In this document: positions 1 through 13,070 of the stretch, piece after piece
Numbering within the stretch: the stretch's first letter is position 1
Layout of the letters: each line of letters opens with the position of its first letter
NCBI GenBank assembly: GCA_023014335.1
Contig: JAECYW010000031.1
Span: forward strand, 62,001-126,000
From: Galerina marginata
Lineage: Eukaryota; Basidiomycota; Agaricomycetes; Agaricales; Galerinaceae
Length of the DNA stretch: 64,000 bases
Direction of reading: 5' to 3'
Program-made: the position numbers and the translations under genes
The notes under the pieces: model-generated
Told to the model about the DNA's origin: nothing
Database searches by the model: none
Seen by the model: the letters and a program-made list of their open reading frames with translations, nothing else

Positions 1-3000
1 TCAGCACGTCTACTATCGCGCATCACTCTCAATGCCACTCATTTTTCAGTCGAAATGCTGCTCAGACCAAAGTAATTTGCCCTTCACCTCCAGTTCGTTT
101 TTTGTCATCGTTTTCTCTCCTCTTCTCCCCCTACATTTTCTTCCTCTAACGTTCGTCATGCTTCGAATTCCTTCGATACTTCTACCTCATTCGTTCATCC
201 GCGCACTTTTCAAGCCCGATCAGAATCTTTCCCTGATGCTTTTTCTGCCTCGAATTTTAGGCCAGGTCTGCAGCTAGTTTGGAACGTAGGTCTACCTTCT
301 TACCCACAGAAGGAAGAACTCATGCGGCTCTGTAGATCTAGGCGTCTTCGTCGGATTAGCCTACCAGATCAAGGATGAATGCCCTGGAACACTCGTGGCA
401 TTGATTTCGTGCGTTTCCCTTCTTCCTTTGTTTTTGTCTTGCATAAAGCCTTGTTTTTTTATCATTCCTTGCCCAAACTTCGACCTGTTGACGCCAATCC
501 CGGAACCACTTCGCCGTTACTCAGTGCACATTCAGCCCTCTTCGTTTCTTTTATCACATCTTCTTTCAGAAGACGCTGCGGTTGCTGATGTGGCCAACTG
601 CCGGCAACGTCGAATGGTTCCGAGTTGCGTTATGTTTCATTTCACGATCCTGTGTTAGCCTCTGGGTTTCGCCTATCGTTTTTTGTCTCGGTTTTGTCCT
701 CGCTCTTTTTTTCCCCTGCTGTTTGTTTCCGCCGCCTTGTCTAGTCTCTTCGTCTCTTAGGGTTCTTGGATCCCCTGATGTGCTAATTAAGCTGCGGATA
801 AGTGCGTAGACGTTTTACTTCGGTTCCCGCTTTCACTGATACGAACAAATTTAGACTGCGACTAGAAAAATGACGTCTGTCAATCCCCCGGCGCATTTTT
901 TCTTTCTTCCTTCTTCCTTTCATTTTGCTTACAGTGCTCGTTGCGAGCTCTCTTGACCAGCTCGAGCAATGAATTTCCCTGTCTTATGGCTTATTTTGCG
1001 CTGTTCCCTCCTGTTCATATTCCAAAGGCTTTGACCACACTGAACACTCACTCTTCTTGCCAATGCTTACTTATTGGGATCTTTTCTCCCTAATCCTCCC
1101 TGTTCAACGATGTGCTACTTGTTGAAACTATGTTATTAGGTGACGCAATCCCTGTTCATCAAGTCATTACGCTAATAACATTCTATTCAGGTATAAATTT
1201 AGATGACTCCCCTCTAGGGTGGGTACACTCGTCACACCTGGACCTGCTTTCTCATTAGTAGGATGTACCACCCGAAGAACAAACGATATTCATTCTGCGA
1301 TTTGTTTTTTGGCTTCCGCGGAGGCTTTTTCGCCTTTTTTGCGCATATATTCCTATTTTTGTCGATTCTATATCTTTTCCCTTCACCCTGCCCAAAGCGA
1401 AAGGCCGATGCCAATCCCGGAACCGCTCTTCGGTATTATATGCACTTATAGAACCCTGATAACAATTGTCCCCGATATGCCAATCATATTTTACACGACG
1501 CTGGGGGTTTCGATGTTGTCTATATCGCCAGGTGGTTCCACATTGCATCGGCCTTTCTTGGTTTTATCTGTGCTTTTTTTATTCTTTCTCCGTCTCGTTT
1601 ATGCTGCCTTGTTCTGGACTCCTTGATTCTACCAAGTAAGTCGTATTTTTTAAGTCTCAATATTTCATTGCCGTCCCTATTCAGAACTAAATAAATCTTG
1701 TCTAGCCCAGATATGACTTTTTTGGGACGGTCCTTCAAGATTTCGTCGCCGATTGTTTCGGTTTTCAATGGTTAAACAGGTGCGTGGATGTGTGTTCCTC
1801 CTCTTCCACTAAGGCGATGCATTTAAAACTCAACTAGCCGCTCGTCCCGAAACCACTTCATCTGGATGCATGAATACACAACCGTGGATAGAATGTGAAG
1901 CCGGACGTTGAGGTTTCTAATTCCGAAATTCGGCTTTACCTTCTCAGTAGAACCTTTGGGATTTGTTTCATTCAAAGCTCTCGTCTTCGTTGTCTTTCAG
2001 GGTTGTGGGATGGATTTCTGCGAATTATGGTCAATGCAACCTCGGCTGAAAAGCAATGCAAGAAAATTAAGACAGGTTCCGAAGGCACGTTCCCCTCTCA
2101 ACCTTTCTAATCACCTTTGCTCATTCGTCTTAATTTGAGAAGGTTAACTTTATCCTGTCTGCGAGTCCCAGCTCATACATATATGACGTACATTTTCTCG
2201 GGGGCGTTCGTCCTCCGAATTCCTTCGATGCTTCTGCTTCATTGGGCCATTCTTTCGTAATCGTATAATCCTTCCATCCTCTTTCAAAGTATCGTCGTTC
2301 TATTCACTCGCTGTTTACCTTTGATCTGAATCTTCTCCTGATGTTTTGGCAGCCTCTAATTTTTAGAGTATTCTGCTGGTTGTTTCGACTGCACTCGAGT
2401 AAGTCCACTTCCTTTCCGTAGGTACCGCCGTATTATATCTCGCTCGTAATTTTGTATATACTCCAAAGAAAGTCTGATTTCCTGAAGTCAATTCCAATAA
2501 TGATTGTTTACGTTGATCCTGCTGACCTTGAATCGTTTTTATTGTTTAGTCGAGAAATAAATTTCTGTTCTGAGTACTAGCCTAGTCAAATCAAGCAATA
2601 TCACTCCAACAGCTTTAAGCTTACAAGTAGAGTGCGAATCGCCTTCTATAAGAAGATCACCTAGCTTTTCAAATTCAAGCAAACGAGCTTCTCAACGACG
2701 GGTATGAAAACAGGTTTACTAGAATCTTATTACATTTCCCAATCCTTGAGCATCGTATCTTTCCTGGAAGAAATAGAACGCAATAATCGGGGAAGTAATA
2801 CCCTTCTTGCATGCTAAATTTGTAACAGCAAGAGAACGGGAAATGGTATACCGGAATGGTACATGAACGGCCACATTTCACGACAATGACAGACTTCATG
2901 CGCCTTCTGAGAGTACCAGACAGCCACTGGCTCTTTTCAATTAGGATTTTACGTGCTCCATCGACTATTTTCTCAACCAAGATTTTGACAGGCTACATTG

Positions 3001-3840
3001 CCAAGATGAATTAGGGAATAGGCGCGTCGCGTCATCGAACCAGTCACGTGTTTCCCGTTGATCAATTTTGGATTTGCGCAAACCCTTCTGTGTCTGTTTC
3101 TCCACATACAATTTTCCTTCGATCCTCTACGGAATGCCAGATTCAATCTCGGCCTCCCTTCTCTGGAAATCAGCGATGCCTTGAACTTGAAAATAACGAT
3201 TCGTACGACACATTAGGCCTTGTATCCCTTTTCGCATGTTGCCTTCCTACTCCTAATCCGTCACGATCTCTTGGATGTAAGCTCTAGGTTCCGGCTGCGA
3301 CCTAAGCTTTTTGCTGCTGTTTCTCAAGAACCTGGCTCTTACTGTACGACGAGCCTTCTTTTTTGGCCTGCGAGTCTTCCCTCCGAACGGGGCGGTCTCA
3401 TGTCGTTATCGGAATGAGAACGGGGTTTGATCAGTGGAGGAACAACGAGACTGGGTACGTACTTTCTAGCTCTTACTTCGCCCGGAGTCGAAACTGAGCA
3501 CGCTTTGTCGTTTTGTAGTTCGTTGGGACCAGTTTCGAGATCCGTTACCCCATCAACCTCTCCTATGAGCTTCCTCCCGGGGCGTGCAGTTCGCATGGAT
3601 CGTTCCCGTCCATTTTAGGTCGATTCGTTGGTCGTCTCCGCTCCGGAACGGCGGGGTGGGAAGGATGTCCTACGACCCGACTCGACGGCTTCTTTGTCTG
3701 TCTCGTCTGCAGGTATAAAGAGGTTGCTGGAGGAGCTACTCGCCGGCCATCGCCCCATTTCCTCCTTCACTCACCTCAATCTTTGAGTGAGAGCCAACCC
3801 GAACCCATCTGCCCCCGAGTGACGTTATCAAGGTCGCGAG
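1..3840. other. T-rich gene-poor DNA with diverged direct repeats
   Basis: I see no gene I can support here. ORFs are short, and their hydrophobic translations come from T-rich composition. Two diverged direct repeats are visible. Bases about 90-275 resemble about 2180-2400; both carry 'gaattccttcgat' followed by a similar downstream series. A 15-base string, gccaatcccggaacc, occurs at 493-507 and again at 1410-1424 inside loosely similar T-rich surroundings. These look like worn copies of an old repeat, not exons. Confidence 0.5.
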
Positions 3841-3879
3841 GATCAGACTATCGTCGCCAATGCAGGAGTTCTTCCTTCA

Positions 3880-6350
3880 GAAGGCTCTTCCTGACGTTGA
3901 CGGGTGTATGATGGGCAGGGGGACAGAAGGGAGCTGCGGTGAAGCGGGGTCAGGCGGAGCGGGCTGCTGGTGCATCTGGTGGTACTGCTGGTGGTTCCGG
4001 AAGCCAAGTCAAAGGAAGATGGATAGACGCTGTTGTCGTCAATACGAATGCAAGAAGTCGATGAAGACCGTCGCGATTGGTCATCGCCACCACCCATTCC
4101 CACTATTTCTCCAACCCTCTACCCTCTTGGGGAGGCTGTAGGACTTCTAAACCATCGCCTCCACATCGACTCGTGCACTGTCGTCGCAGCCCTCCCGCTG
4201 CCGCGCCCTCCTTCCCTCTCCCTTTCCCCTCCCAGCCCTGCTCGCACGTCTTGCCCGCCTCCGCCCCGCCCCGCCCCGCCGCGCTGCAGCTGTTTGACGC
4301 ACAGTTATCTTCGAGCTCTGAAGCGAAGTAAGCCCGCACGTGTCGCAGTACCGCTGCTGGCCCTGCGGTATTGGTATAGGCATGGACATGGGCTGCTAGA
4401 ACAGCTGAGGAGGGAGAGTATTCGTCACGTTCGTGGGTTGGGGGCGATGAGACAGGGAGGGGAGGGGAGGGGAAGGAGCGGCGCAAGGAGCTGGGAAGGA
4501 GCGAAAGCGGGCTGACGTTGGTTATGTTGGTGATGTTGCTGGGGCGCTGCTGGTACTGCCAGCAGACTGCCAGGATCGCGAGCCTTGGCTAGGACGCATA
4601 CAATTTCGAATCCGATGACGTTCCTGCCTCCCCTCTCAAACGCACAATCGGCTCACGGTTCTCAAATCATAACGCATAGACGTCGGACTCCAACCCATCC
4701 ATTTCCCATTCCTTCTGCTTCAATGTGGCCTCCGCCCCCACGCGAGCCCGCACCCGGCCCTGACCCATAAGCAAGATCACAAGTCGAGCTACAAGAGCAC
4801 CCGCCCCCGTGCAGCTGTCGATTATTCAGAGCGAGCTCGAGGAGAGGAGGAAAAGAAAGGGCGACTTTTTGCCTTAGGACGAATACGACGAATCGACGAA
4901 AGGAGGTCTTCTAAATGGCACGTGTGGAAGCTTCCTTTGATGTTCAACACCCCTTTCATACCCTTCGTTCACTTCCTCCTGCATCCCGCCGTTTACTATG
5001 CTACTTGCACGCATACACCCCGCCCCCACCCTGCCCCGTCCGCGCCCCCACCCAAGGTGAAGCTGCAGCCCTAGGCCTATCACCACGATTTCCCATCTCA
5101 GACTCCGAGATCAAGGCTGTACGGTCGCACCCACGCCAATATCGTATACACTACCCCCGTCGATCGATGCCTACGCGTGCGCTAATCCCCAATCTTGCGC
5201 GTCCCCATTCCACGCCCCGGGCTTCGAGGTTGAAGACTCCATTCGCTCTTAAACCCAACCCAACCCAAATTGGAAGACCCTGTGGATGGTATAGACGCCG
5301 CTTGAAATGTGGAGTGTGCTATGAGGATGGGAATGGGAATGGTGTCGGCGGTGGAATAGGAGGGAGCTGCCACCTTGGGCGAGTTTCGTTCATGTCTGCG
5401 GTAGTATGAAGGGCGGAGGCGCAAGAGGCGCGATGGAGCGGGACAGGGCGGGGCGGGGAGCTGGTACGATACAGCTCAATACCCTCTCTCGTCTGTCCCT
5501 TCCGCGTGCGTGTATCAGACGAAGACGTAGCGACGATCATTCGCACTCTCCACTCACTCCAGTCTCCCAAGGCCGTCGTCGTCCGTCGCAGCCCAAGCCC
5601 TCACCCCAGCCGCCAACCGCGCCCATCCTCCCTCCCTCCCCGCACCGTGGGCGCGTCCTGCCTGCTGCCTGCTGCCTGCTGCCCATCCCATACCGCCCTG
5701 TGCGCCGCTCTCCAGTCTAAGCATCACAGCACGACGATGACGGCGACAGCGCCATTCTTCCTGAAAAGCAAAGTGTGTAAAAAAAGCTACCTTGCTCGAA
5801 AGCCAATCGTTGCTGGCCTGCGGTATGCGAACGAGGTTGGAGCGATTGGAGGTGGAGGAATCGTCCAACAGGGACAGTCTTCGTCACGTTGGCAGGTGAC
5901 GGATGGGCAGAGAGGAGGCGCGATGGGGCGGGCGGGCGGGCTGCTTCTGCTGTGCTGGTGATGATGCTGCTGGACCTGATACACTCAGCGGGCGGGCGGG
6001 CTCGCGAGCCGGGGAGGAGGAAAGAACGATGTTGTCGTCTGCAGGAATGGAATGGCAATGCGAACTCCTGCTTGGATCGTTCTTTCGTCGCTGTTGGGGC
6101 TGAGCGCTGATGGAGGATGTTGCCTCTTGGGAAGAGTTTTCATCGCATTTGTGAGTGTGTCATGCAGCGGAGGGCAGAGGGAGGTGCGATCGGGGTGGGG
6201 GGGGCGGGCAGGGCAGTTGCGGCGCGCTGGGGATCAGGATTTTGCTGGTGCTAGTACAGGTCTTGGTCCTGTTATCGCTCGTCCGGCGGGTTCGCGTGCC
6301 GGGGAGGAGGAGAAGGAACACCAACTCAACTGCAATCGCGAGCAGAAGCT
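3880..6350. repeat. GC-rich degenerate repeat block
   Basis: This stretch is much richer in G and C than its surroundings and contains several diverged copies of one motif series. The series is a 'tcgtcacgtt' start, then a G-rich run with gggcggg, then a 'gctgctggt' stretch, ending near 'tggtac' or 'ctgatac'. Examples lie near 3940-4000, 4418-4565, 5390-5475, 5878-5980 and 6040-6260. Minisatellite-like CTGC units occur at about 5660-5685. ORFs across it are in all frames and have no family signature, so I treat them as composition artefacts. Confidence 0.5.
4455..4472 (+). other. G-quadruplex-type motif
   Basis: Four G runs (GGG, GGGG, GGGG, GGGG) are separated by single A bases. This fits the classical intramolecular quadruplex pattern. 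It lies within the GC-rich repeat block, with no assigned gene next to it. Confidence 0.5.
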
Positions 6351-6909
6351 AACCAAGGAAAGGAAAGACAAAAATCCTCGCCCTTCCTCTCGTCAGTCAG
6401 ACCGCGATCGTGCTCGAGGTTAAATCGGCACCCCCTCACTTTGATGGCGAAATTTCGAGTGTTGCCTAGCCTTGATCTTAGCCTATGGTCGTACGAGGCG
6501 CCGGCTCAGCGCTTAGATACTGCCGAATACCTTCTTCATGTCCACTTAGAGAGGTGGCAATTTCAACTTCGAGTTCGTGCTGAGACCTGGAGGCTTGCTG
6601 GCTCGTGCTGTGTTCAAAAAATATTGTGTTTCTGCGGAGGGATTTTGTCATGCTACTTACTGGTTACTACGACGGCTAGACTTGGGCTAGACCATAACCG
6701 ATCCTAAATCGACCGCTTTCACGACGATCTTCCTACCTTCGCCGTCGTACTGGTGACACAATTTGTAGGACTCATCAAGTCCTTTTCTTCCGCCTAGTGA
6801 ACCCATTTGTATTACTACACTATTATAATCTCAAGTTACTAAAGACGTACCTACTTTCTCACAACTTTCTTATACTTACCAATCGTTTCAACGTCCACAG
6901 CTACCATTA

Positions 6910-7405
6910 GGGCGGTTCACGGTAGCGTTTTTGGTTCCATTTTTGGTTCGTTTTTCCAATCCATTTTTCATTCAAAAACGACATCAAAAATGAGTCCAAA
7001 AATGAGAAAATCGCGAAAAACTGCATCGATAGGTGTTTTTCGCAAATCCTCTGTTTTTCAGTCAGTTTTTCGTTGTCGTTTTTCATCCGGCGTTTCGTTC
7101 TCCGCCTCAAGCTTCATCCCACTGGATTCGGACTGCCTCGCTCTCCTTCCTCCCATATGCAAGGCAGCGGACTTCCATCCCAGCCGGACAGCCGAAAGGT
7201 TTCGGTTTCTATTTTGATTCATTTTTTACTCGTTTTTGAGAGATTTCCAAACCTGGAAGTTCACGGTAGCTGTTTTTGAGTCATTTTTCATTTCATTTTT
7301 CGTTCATTTTTACTGCCAAAATTTTCAAGTTGGCGGTAAAAACGAACGAAAAATGAACTGAAAAACAGCTCAGAAACAGCTCAAAAACGCTACCATGAAC
7401 ACCCC
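6910..7405. mobile_element. TA-flanked foldback element (MITE-like, about 496 bp)
   Basis: The left end begins GGGCGGTTCACGGTAGCG and the right end, reverse-complemented, begins GGGGTGTTCATGGTAGCG. They form inverted repeats of about 24 bases with three or four differences. Each end is flanked by TA (6908-6909 and 7406-7407), which is the target duplication expected of Tc1/mariner-like elements. The terminal motif GTTCACGGTAGC occurs a third time inside, near 7260, so the right 150 bases fold into a long hairpin of their own with an inner TTTTTACTGCC/GGCGGTAAAAA arm. There is no transposase ORF. The class assignment is inference from the TA flanks. Confidence 0.7.
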
Positions 7406-8182
7406 TATTGTTTGTGTTCCATTCAATAGTGGCCTGGGCTTTATCTCTTGTTCATTCCTTCCTTTCCGCGTGTCTAAACGGCATCCCGTGTTTACAGCAG
7501 CGGAATACCACGGACTATACCTCAGTCAGATTGGCTCCTGGATTTCTTGACCGTAAAAAGATATTGGGAAATATGTTAGTACCGCTTGCGTTAAATAGGA
7601 GTAATGCACGCGCCGAACAAGGCATGCCAAATGCATCATCTCGAGCATTGGGCAAACTACTTAAAGGCTCCTCCGACGCTGACCCAATCCGCGGGAACGT
7701 ACTTGGGGAATTATCGGAGGCATTTTCGGAAATGCCTCTTGCGAGTGCCAAAACAAAATTTCCCCAAGCCGCCCATTATTTGTAGCAAAGTTGCAGAGGA
7801 TGGATGTGGGATACTCGGCAGGTGTTTTATTTCATTTTCCGGACCTGTATAGTCTCACCTTTGACTATAAAGTAGCTGCGCCACACTTGTATGCGCCTTA
7901 TTTCGCCCTGGTAATTATAAGGCTTTCTAGGATTCATTTTGTAAACATTAGTATCTATAGGAATAGCTTGTGGGAGGGGGCGCATCAGTGGATAAAGGCG
8001 GTTGACTGAGCTAATCAAGAGAGGTACTTAATAACCGGATGACTATCGAAAACGGAGTTAAAAAATAACATGAATAGCACGCACAATCGAAGACATGATA
8101 GACGTATTGATGGATAGCGGGCGACGAGCGCTATACGGAGTCGCTCAATGCCGTCGAGAATGCGATATTGCAGCGTAATAAG

Positions 8183-9689
8183 CTACAAGGACTGGGGAAA
8201 ATATCGATGACAACAGACTGAAACTGACCGAGCTGGAGAGTTAGCGAGCACACCATTCGGGTTTGAGCTGTCCGAACAGGGTTCCCGATTCTGGAACATT
8301 GGGCTTGATGGATGAAAGGATTCGATTGCCCAACACATGATAGATCTGGTAAAGAAAGAATCTCGGGGATTGAGCAAGATATCCCGTAGAAATATGGATT
8401 TCAAAGGTACGAGTATCAAACCAACCTGAGACCGCCCTCGTCTTCGTTGGAAAACAGCCGCCCGAAACGTCTGCAAGAAGAGCATACACGTCAATCTCTA
8501 TACTTCAATTTGAATGAAGTGAGACAAACCGACATACGATGGGGGAGAGAAAGGGAGGGAGAAGATCGGAATCTGCACCAGCGAAACATTCAAACGTTGT
8601 CGAAATCCCTCCTTGATGGATATCTCGGAACAAAATAAATCCTCAAAAAATGTGGAAAGGGGAGCCGAATGGACGTGAATTCAACGAAGGAGCATATCTG
8701 CACCGAAATCTTGAAGCTAGATTGTGTATCCACGACCTAGGGACTCCGTGGAACAAAATTCAGAACAAACCATCAAGTTACTGACGGGCCGCCACGAGAA
8801 CTTGAGGACTTGGGTATCCTAGGAAGCACACAAGTGACAGAGCAAGAGGAAGGCAATGTACAATCGAGAAGGACAGGGGGTACAGTAGGGTGCAAAGTTT
8901 GGTTCACTCGTGCAGGAAGAGTGAAGAAGTCGAATACTTGTCCCATATGGCCCACGAATAGACAAACGACGCTGGTCTCAAGCCAGAGATCTCTTTCCTT
9001 GCTTGTCCCTTACCGGCGTCGTTCCCCAGACTTTCAGGAATAGCACTGGAAAGAAAGTTCAGTGACACGTCAGCGTTGAGGAGGCTACCCGCTGAGACTG
9101 AGCCTTGTCGGTGGACGGACCGTGTCTGTCTTAGGATCTGTTCCGGAGTGGTGCAAAGAGCCAGTAGTTCATCCTGCAGAAACTGTGATAATGCCATAGA
9201 AGAGGATGTATGGAATGTTGAACGCGCTGGTCGACGTGGGAGGTGTCGAAGGCGCTGTTGATGGCAGCGATCAAGAGTGATCGTAAGCTATTTTTAGCAA
9301 GATATCTTTTCTCTTCGATCCTTCATCACCATTTGCATATGCAGGAGACGATTTGGCCATCTTACTTTTTTCCTCGCGTCTCCTTGTGGCCTTGAAGCTA
9401 TCAAAGCTCATCGGGTAGGCTCCATGCAGGATCACTGAAAGATCGACCTGGCCACGATGTCCTAAAGATTTTGAGTCTATCCCTAAAATTTTTGGCCATG
9501 GGGCGGGTGGATATGCGCGTGCCAGGCATTGATTGCGAGCAGGTAGGTACTTCATATGCGGTGCTCTTGACCAAGAGGACGGGTTTGAGCTGCAGCCAAC
9601 CATCAAAGGTACGCTCTATCTGCATTCATCGCCAACATAGCCAACTGTTTCCTGATCAGCTCTTGACTCTTCGTAGTTTTTCACTTTAA
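8183..9689 (-). CDS. possible fragmented minus-strand gene, unidentified
   Basis: Three minus-strand open stretches look more protein-like than their neighbours: 9271-9606, 8904-9197 and 8241-8489. The middle one reads MALSQFLQDELLALCTTPEQ and continues as a mixed hydrophilic sequence. The first contains a basic KATRRREEKSK segment. I could not find a chain of introns joining them in phase, and I recognise no domain. They may be exons of one uncharacterised gene, a decayed gene, or chance ORFs. Treat the borders as approximate. Confidence 0.25.
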
Positions 9690-10229
9690 AAGACTGGCCA
9701 CAATTCTTGCGTTCAATTCATCCTGTACGTTTTTTTCTAGTTCTTTAATCCTTATTTCTGTTTTGATGACGCCGTCAATCATACTCGAGTATTAGGCCAA
9801 TGGCCGCATCTTTATAAAAGCTTTTTCGCATTCATTATCTTCTGAGGGCAAAGGCACGTCTGCTTTCCCGCACGTTAATCAACGTACTCGTCGAGTAATC
9901 TAGCCGCCCCGCCCGCCCTGTGCTTAAAACTCAACCCCTCATCTTCATCCTTCGCCCTCCAACTTCAACCGTGGTCTACGGTCGTTCCAAACCTCAGGTT
10001 GCTCGTGTTGTTACTCTTCCATCGTACAACATGTGTACATGGCAGGGCCAGGCGTAATTTTATATGCTCTCTAAACTAATATCCTTGGCCATACGACATT
10101 GTCGATAAGACTCCATCTGCAGCCTTCACCCTTCCCAAACTTACCGGTTCCGAAGAGACCCTCATTACTGGAAATTAACCTCAAGAGATGGTCCTCCCGC
10201 GGCGGGTCGCTCGAACCGCTTCAACCACG

Positions 10230-11110
10230 CGAAGTACATGTTGTCTGCCTTTATTGATATCGCAAATATTACTAACCTCCTTCTTCCAGTACGCAGTTTT
10301 CTACCTCCCCCGGCAGTAACATTTTTAGAGCTCACGGTGCGGTTTGTCTGTTTGATCCCTCCTGTAAGTTTCATCATACAATTTTTCCCCTTGGCCTTTA
10401 TTCTGATGATACCCTCAATTGGACTCGGCAAATTCTTACCCTTGCCGACTGCTTCCATTCGTTTTACTATCTCAGGCGACTATTTAAGTACGTGTCTATT
10501 TTCGTACAAGTTGTACGTTCACCTTCCTTCCTTTTATTTTTTTCCCGCTCATTGTCGACGCCTTTACCGATCTTTATCCATCGACAGACATGATCAGTCC
10601 ACCGACAAGGCCCAGTCTCAGCGGGATCCTCGCGCTTCTCGACGTCAACGTGTCAGTGATCTTTCTCTCGAATGCTGTTTCTGCTGTAGGGCCCTCGGCG
10701 TGGCTTGAGCTGTGTCTGACCACCCAACGCACGTTTGTCTGCTTTCATCATTATTGCTAAGATGACTTACCTCCTCCTGTTGGTGCGCAGTTTTTTTACC
10801 TCCTCTCAGTGCTGACAGTTATGATTTAGGACATGCGGCGCGGTTCTTCCGTTCGTCTCCTACTTACACGTGTAGGTCTCATTTTACATTTCTTCCTTTT
10901 GGGCTTCGTTCTGACGATATCCTTGTAGAGATCACCAAGTGCTCAACTGTGTCGACTGCTCTCATTCGTATAATTATCTCAGGATGCTAAGTACGTACGT
11001 ACTTTCTCACAACTTGTACGTTCAACCTCTTCTTCTATTTTTCTCCCGTTCATTCTCGACGCCTTGACTGATCTCTTTCCAACTTTCACAGACTCTCATC
11101 GTTTAAAGTT
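10230..11110. repeat. two-copy diverged tandem repeat, period about 500 bp
   Basis: Copy 1 (about 10230-10600) and copy 2 (about 10735-11110) share the same ordered landmarks. These are 'tttgtctgc', 'cctccttctt/cctcctgtt', 'cgcagttttt', 'ctgatgatacc/ctgacgatatcc', 'tcgactgct..cattcgt', 'atctcagg', then 'aagtacgt' and 'ttgtacgttca'. Indels and substitutions are frequent. A 156-residue plus ORF (10238-10708) covers copy 1 but has no recognisable domain and is not conserved in copy 2, so I do not call it a gene. Confidence 0.55.
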
Positions 11111-11129
11111 CAGTTAATGGCGGTCCGTG

Positions 11130-13070
11130 CCTTACTTCTTCTCCTCTTCCTTCCTTTCAGTTCCCATCATTTGTCGAACATTGAATAGCGGCCCGTGCGT
11201 TATTTAAGAAAGTCGATAGAACTCTAATAGTCCTTATCTAAGGTTTGCTAAACTTTGTAATGGGGACTCTCTGGCCGAATCTTGGTGTAAGCAAGGGGCA
11301 ATGCCTTGGTTATTTGTGGAGACGCAACTCGTTAAGCGGGAGTGAACCGACCACAAAAGGGTAATCAAGAGAGTCGACTTGAAGACTGAGGGTTTGTCAT
11401 GCAACTGAACGATGATCACAAGTTACACACAAACGCGGCGGATGTTCGATCTATGCTCCATAAGCAGGACAGAAAAGATAGACAAAAGCCGTGAATATCG
11501 GCGGCGAATAGCCCTAGCCCTTCACTTGGATGTTTTCGATGTTTACTTGCTGAATATAGACGCCCAGAATAGGAAGATCAGAAGGTGCATTGTGAATTTC
11601 GCTGCACACTAGTTTAATATTAGACTTTATCCGACCTTTCAGGTACCTACGACCGAACACATTCCCCCACCTTACCGTATTGGGGATGACTCAATAGCTT
11701 CTCGATACAAACGTCTGTTCAGTTTTGGCAGAAAGGCTCACAGCGTCTGTGCAAAACCTCTGCCTATGAGTGCAGAGGAAATTGGATGAGAATTTGCCTG
11801 ATCACCCCCGGAACTGGATCCGTCGCTAAAGTAAATATCCATTGGTCGAATTTGTTTCATGTCGAAAATTACATCTCGGCCATTGGCAAGGACCAGGGGA
11901 TTGAACGGCTTTGACGCACGAGAAGCAGCTGTCAAGTCGACCACTGAGGTAGATGCTTTATCTACCGCTATTGCCCGGGTTCTTGATACATATCCGCCCA
12001 TCCCTTTAAGCTGCAACATGTTGAGACCTTTCTTATCAATTTGGATTCAGAAACACATCCGATAGGGCTCCAACGAGTGTTGACCATGCTGTCTGGGATA
12101 GCATCGAAGACGGCCAAGGCCGCCCAGATGCCACTTCGCGTACAAACAAGTATTGACAGGCGCCCACAGTTCTCGATGCGGTGATTTAATTTAGTGGTAG
12201 ATTACTTACTCCGCGGTGCTCGTGGGCTGTGACTGTTAATCAGCGCCGGCATATTCTGTGTGTGCGTGATTACGAAGGTTTTGTCCCCTCTTATTCTCTA
12301 GCCAAACACCTGGTTCCTGTGAACATCGCAATGTACATGTGCAACGTTCTTTCTTGTATCACAATTTGTGGTCGTATAAACCTCACCCTGCTGATAAAGA
12401 TAGAAACTAGGAATTTGTATCACAGATATAGGTAGAAAAAATTCGAAGCACATTTATTACGCAGGTAAACGAGATATCTACACAGGTCATTCAAGAAATT
12501 CAGGTTTTACACATGTACAGGCAAGAATGTTGATACGCCATTTGTGCACGGCTGTCAAAGCCCCTTTTGATCTTTTGATTCGGTATTTAAGGTTCTTCAC
12601 AGACAAAAAGGACGGACGGTCTGGGAACTGAGACAAGTGAAGGCTTACATATCTATATGTAATAGAGTAAATCACATTAGGTACCTGGTTCTTTGTGGAT
12701 AGTTTGAGGTCTTCATGGGTAGGGTGATTTGAACGGCGATAGTGTACTATTCTGGTCAATTCGTCCAGTCTCATTGATATCACAGGGCCAGTGGATGTAA
12801 ATTAAATCGGTCCGTGTCCCGTGAGTCCGTGCCTATGCATCATCCCAGGAATATGGCATCGCGACTCTCCACGACCTTCGCCTAGACTCGCAAGCAGCCA
12901 GCTGAAATGAATCTGCCTGTTAATGTTATATATAAATAATTCCTTATCAATCATAAAGGACGAATAAAAGTCAATATTAATTAAAACCTCCTCGTTGCGC
13001 TCGCGTTCCCTTCGCAATACATTCCAATTGTCGACGACTGCTAATGAGATTGCGTACGTAGGCAAAGGTT
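11130..13070. other. intergenic, no supported gene
   Basis: Only short ORFs are present. The minus-strand ORF at 11738-12019 has a fairly protein-like composition, with segments such as KPFNPLVLANGRDVIFD, but it has no neighbouring exons that I could join to it and no known domain. The rest, including the 12.2-13.0 kb part, shows nothing I can name. Confidence 0.4.

Noticed and set aside
4033..4515. Overlapping long ORFs in the GC-rich block
   Set aside because: GC-rich DNA lacks stop codons in all frames. The translations are Pro/Arg/Ser-rich on both strands without any motif.
10238..10708. A 156-codon plus ORF with many hydrophobic residues
   Set aside because: It lies in a T-rich tandem repeat, is not conserved in the second copy and has no domain.
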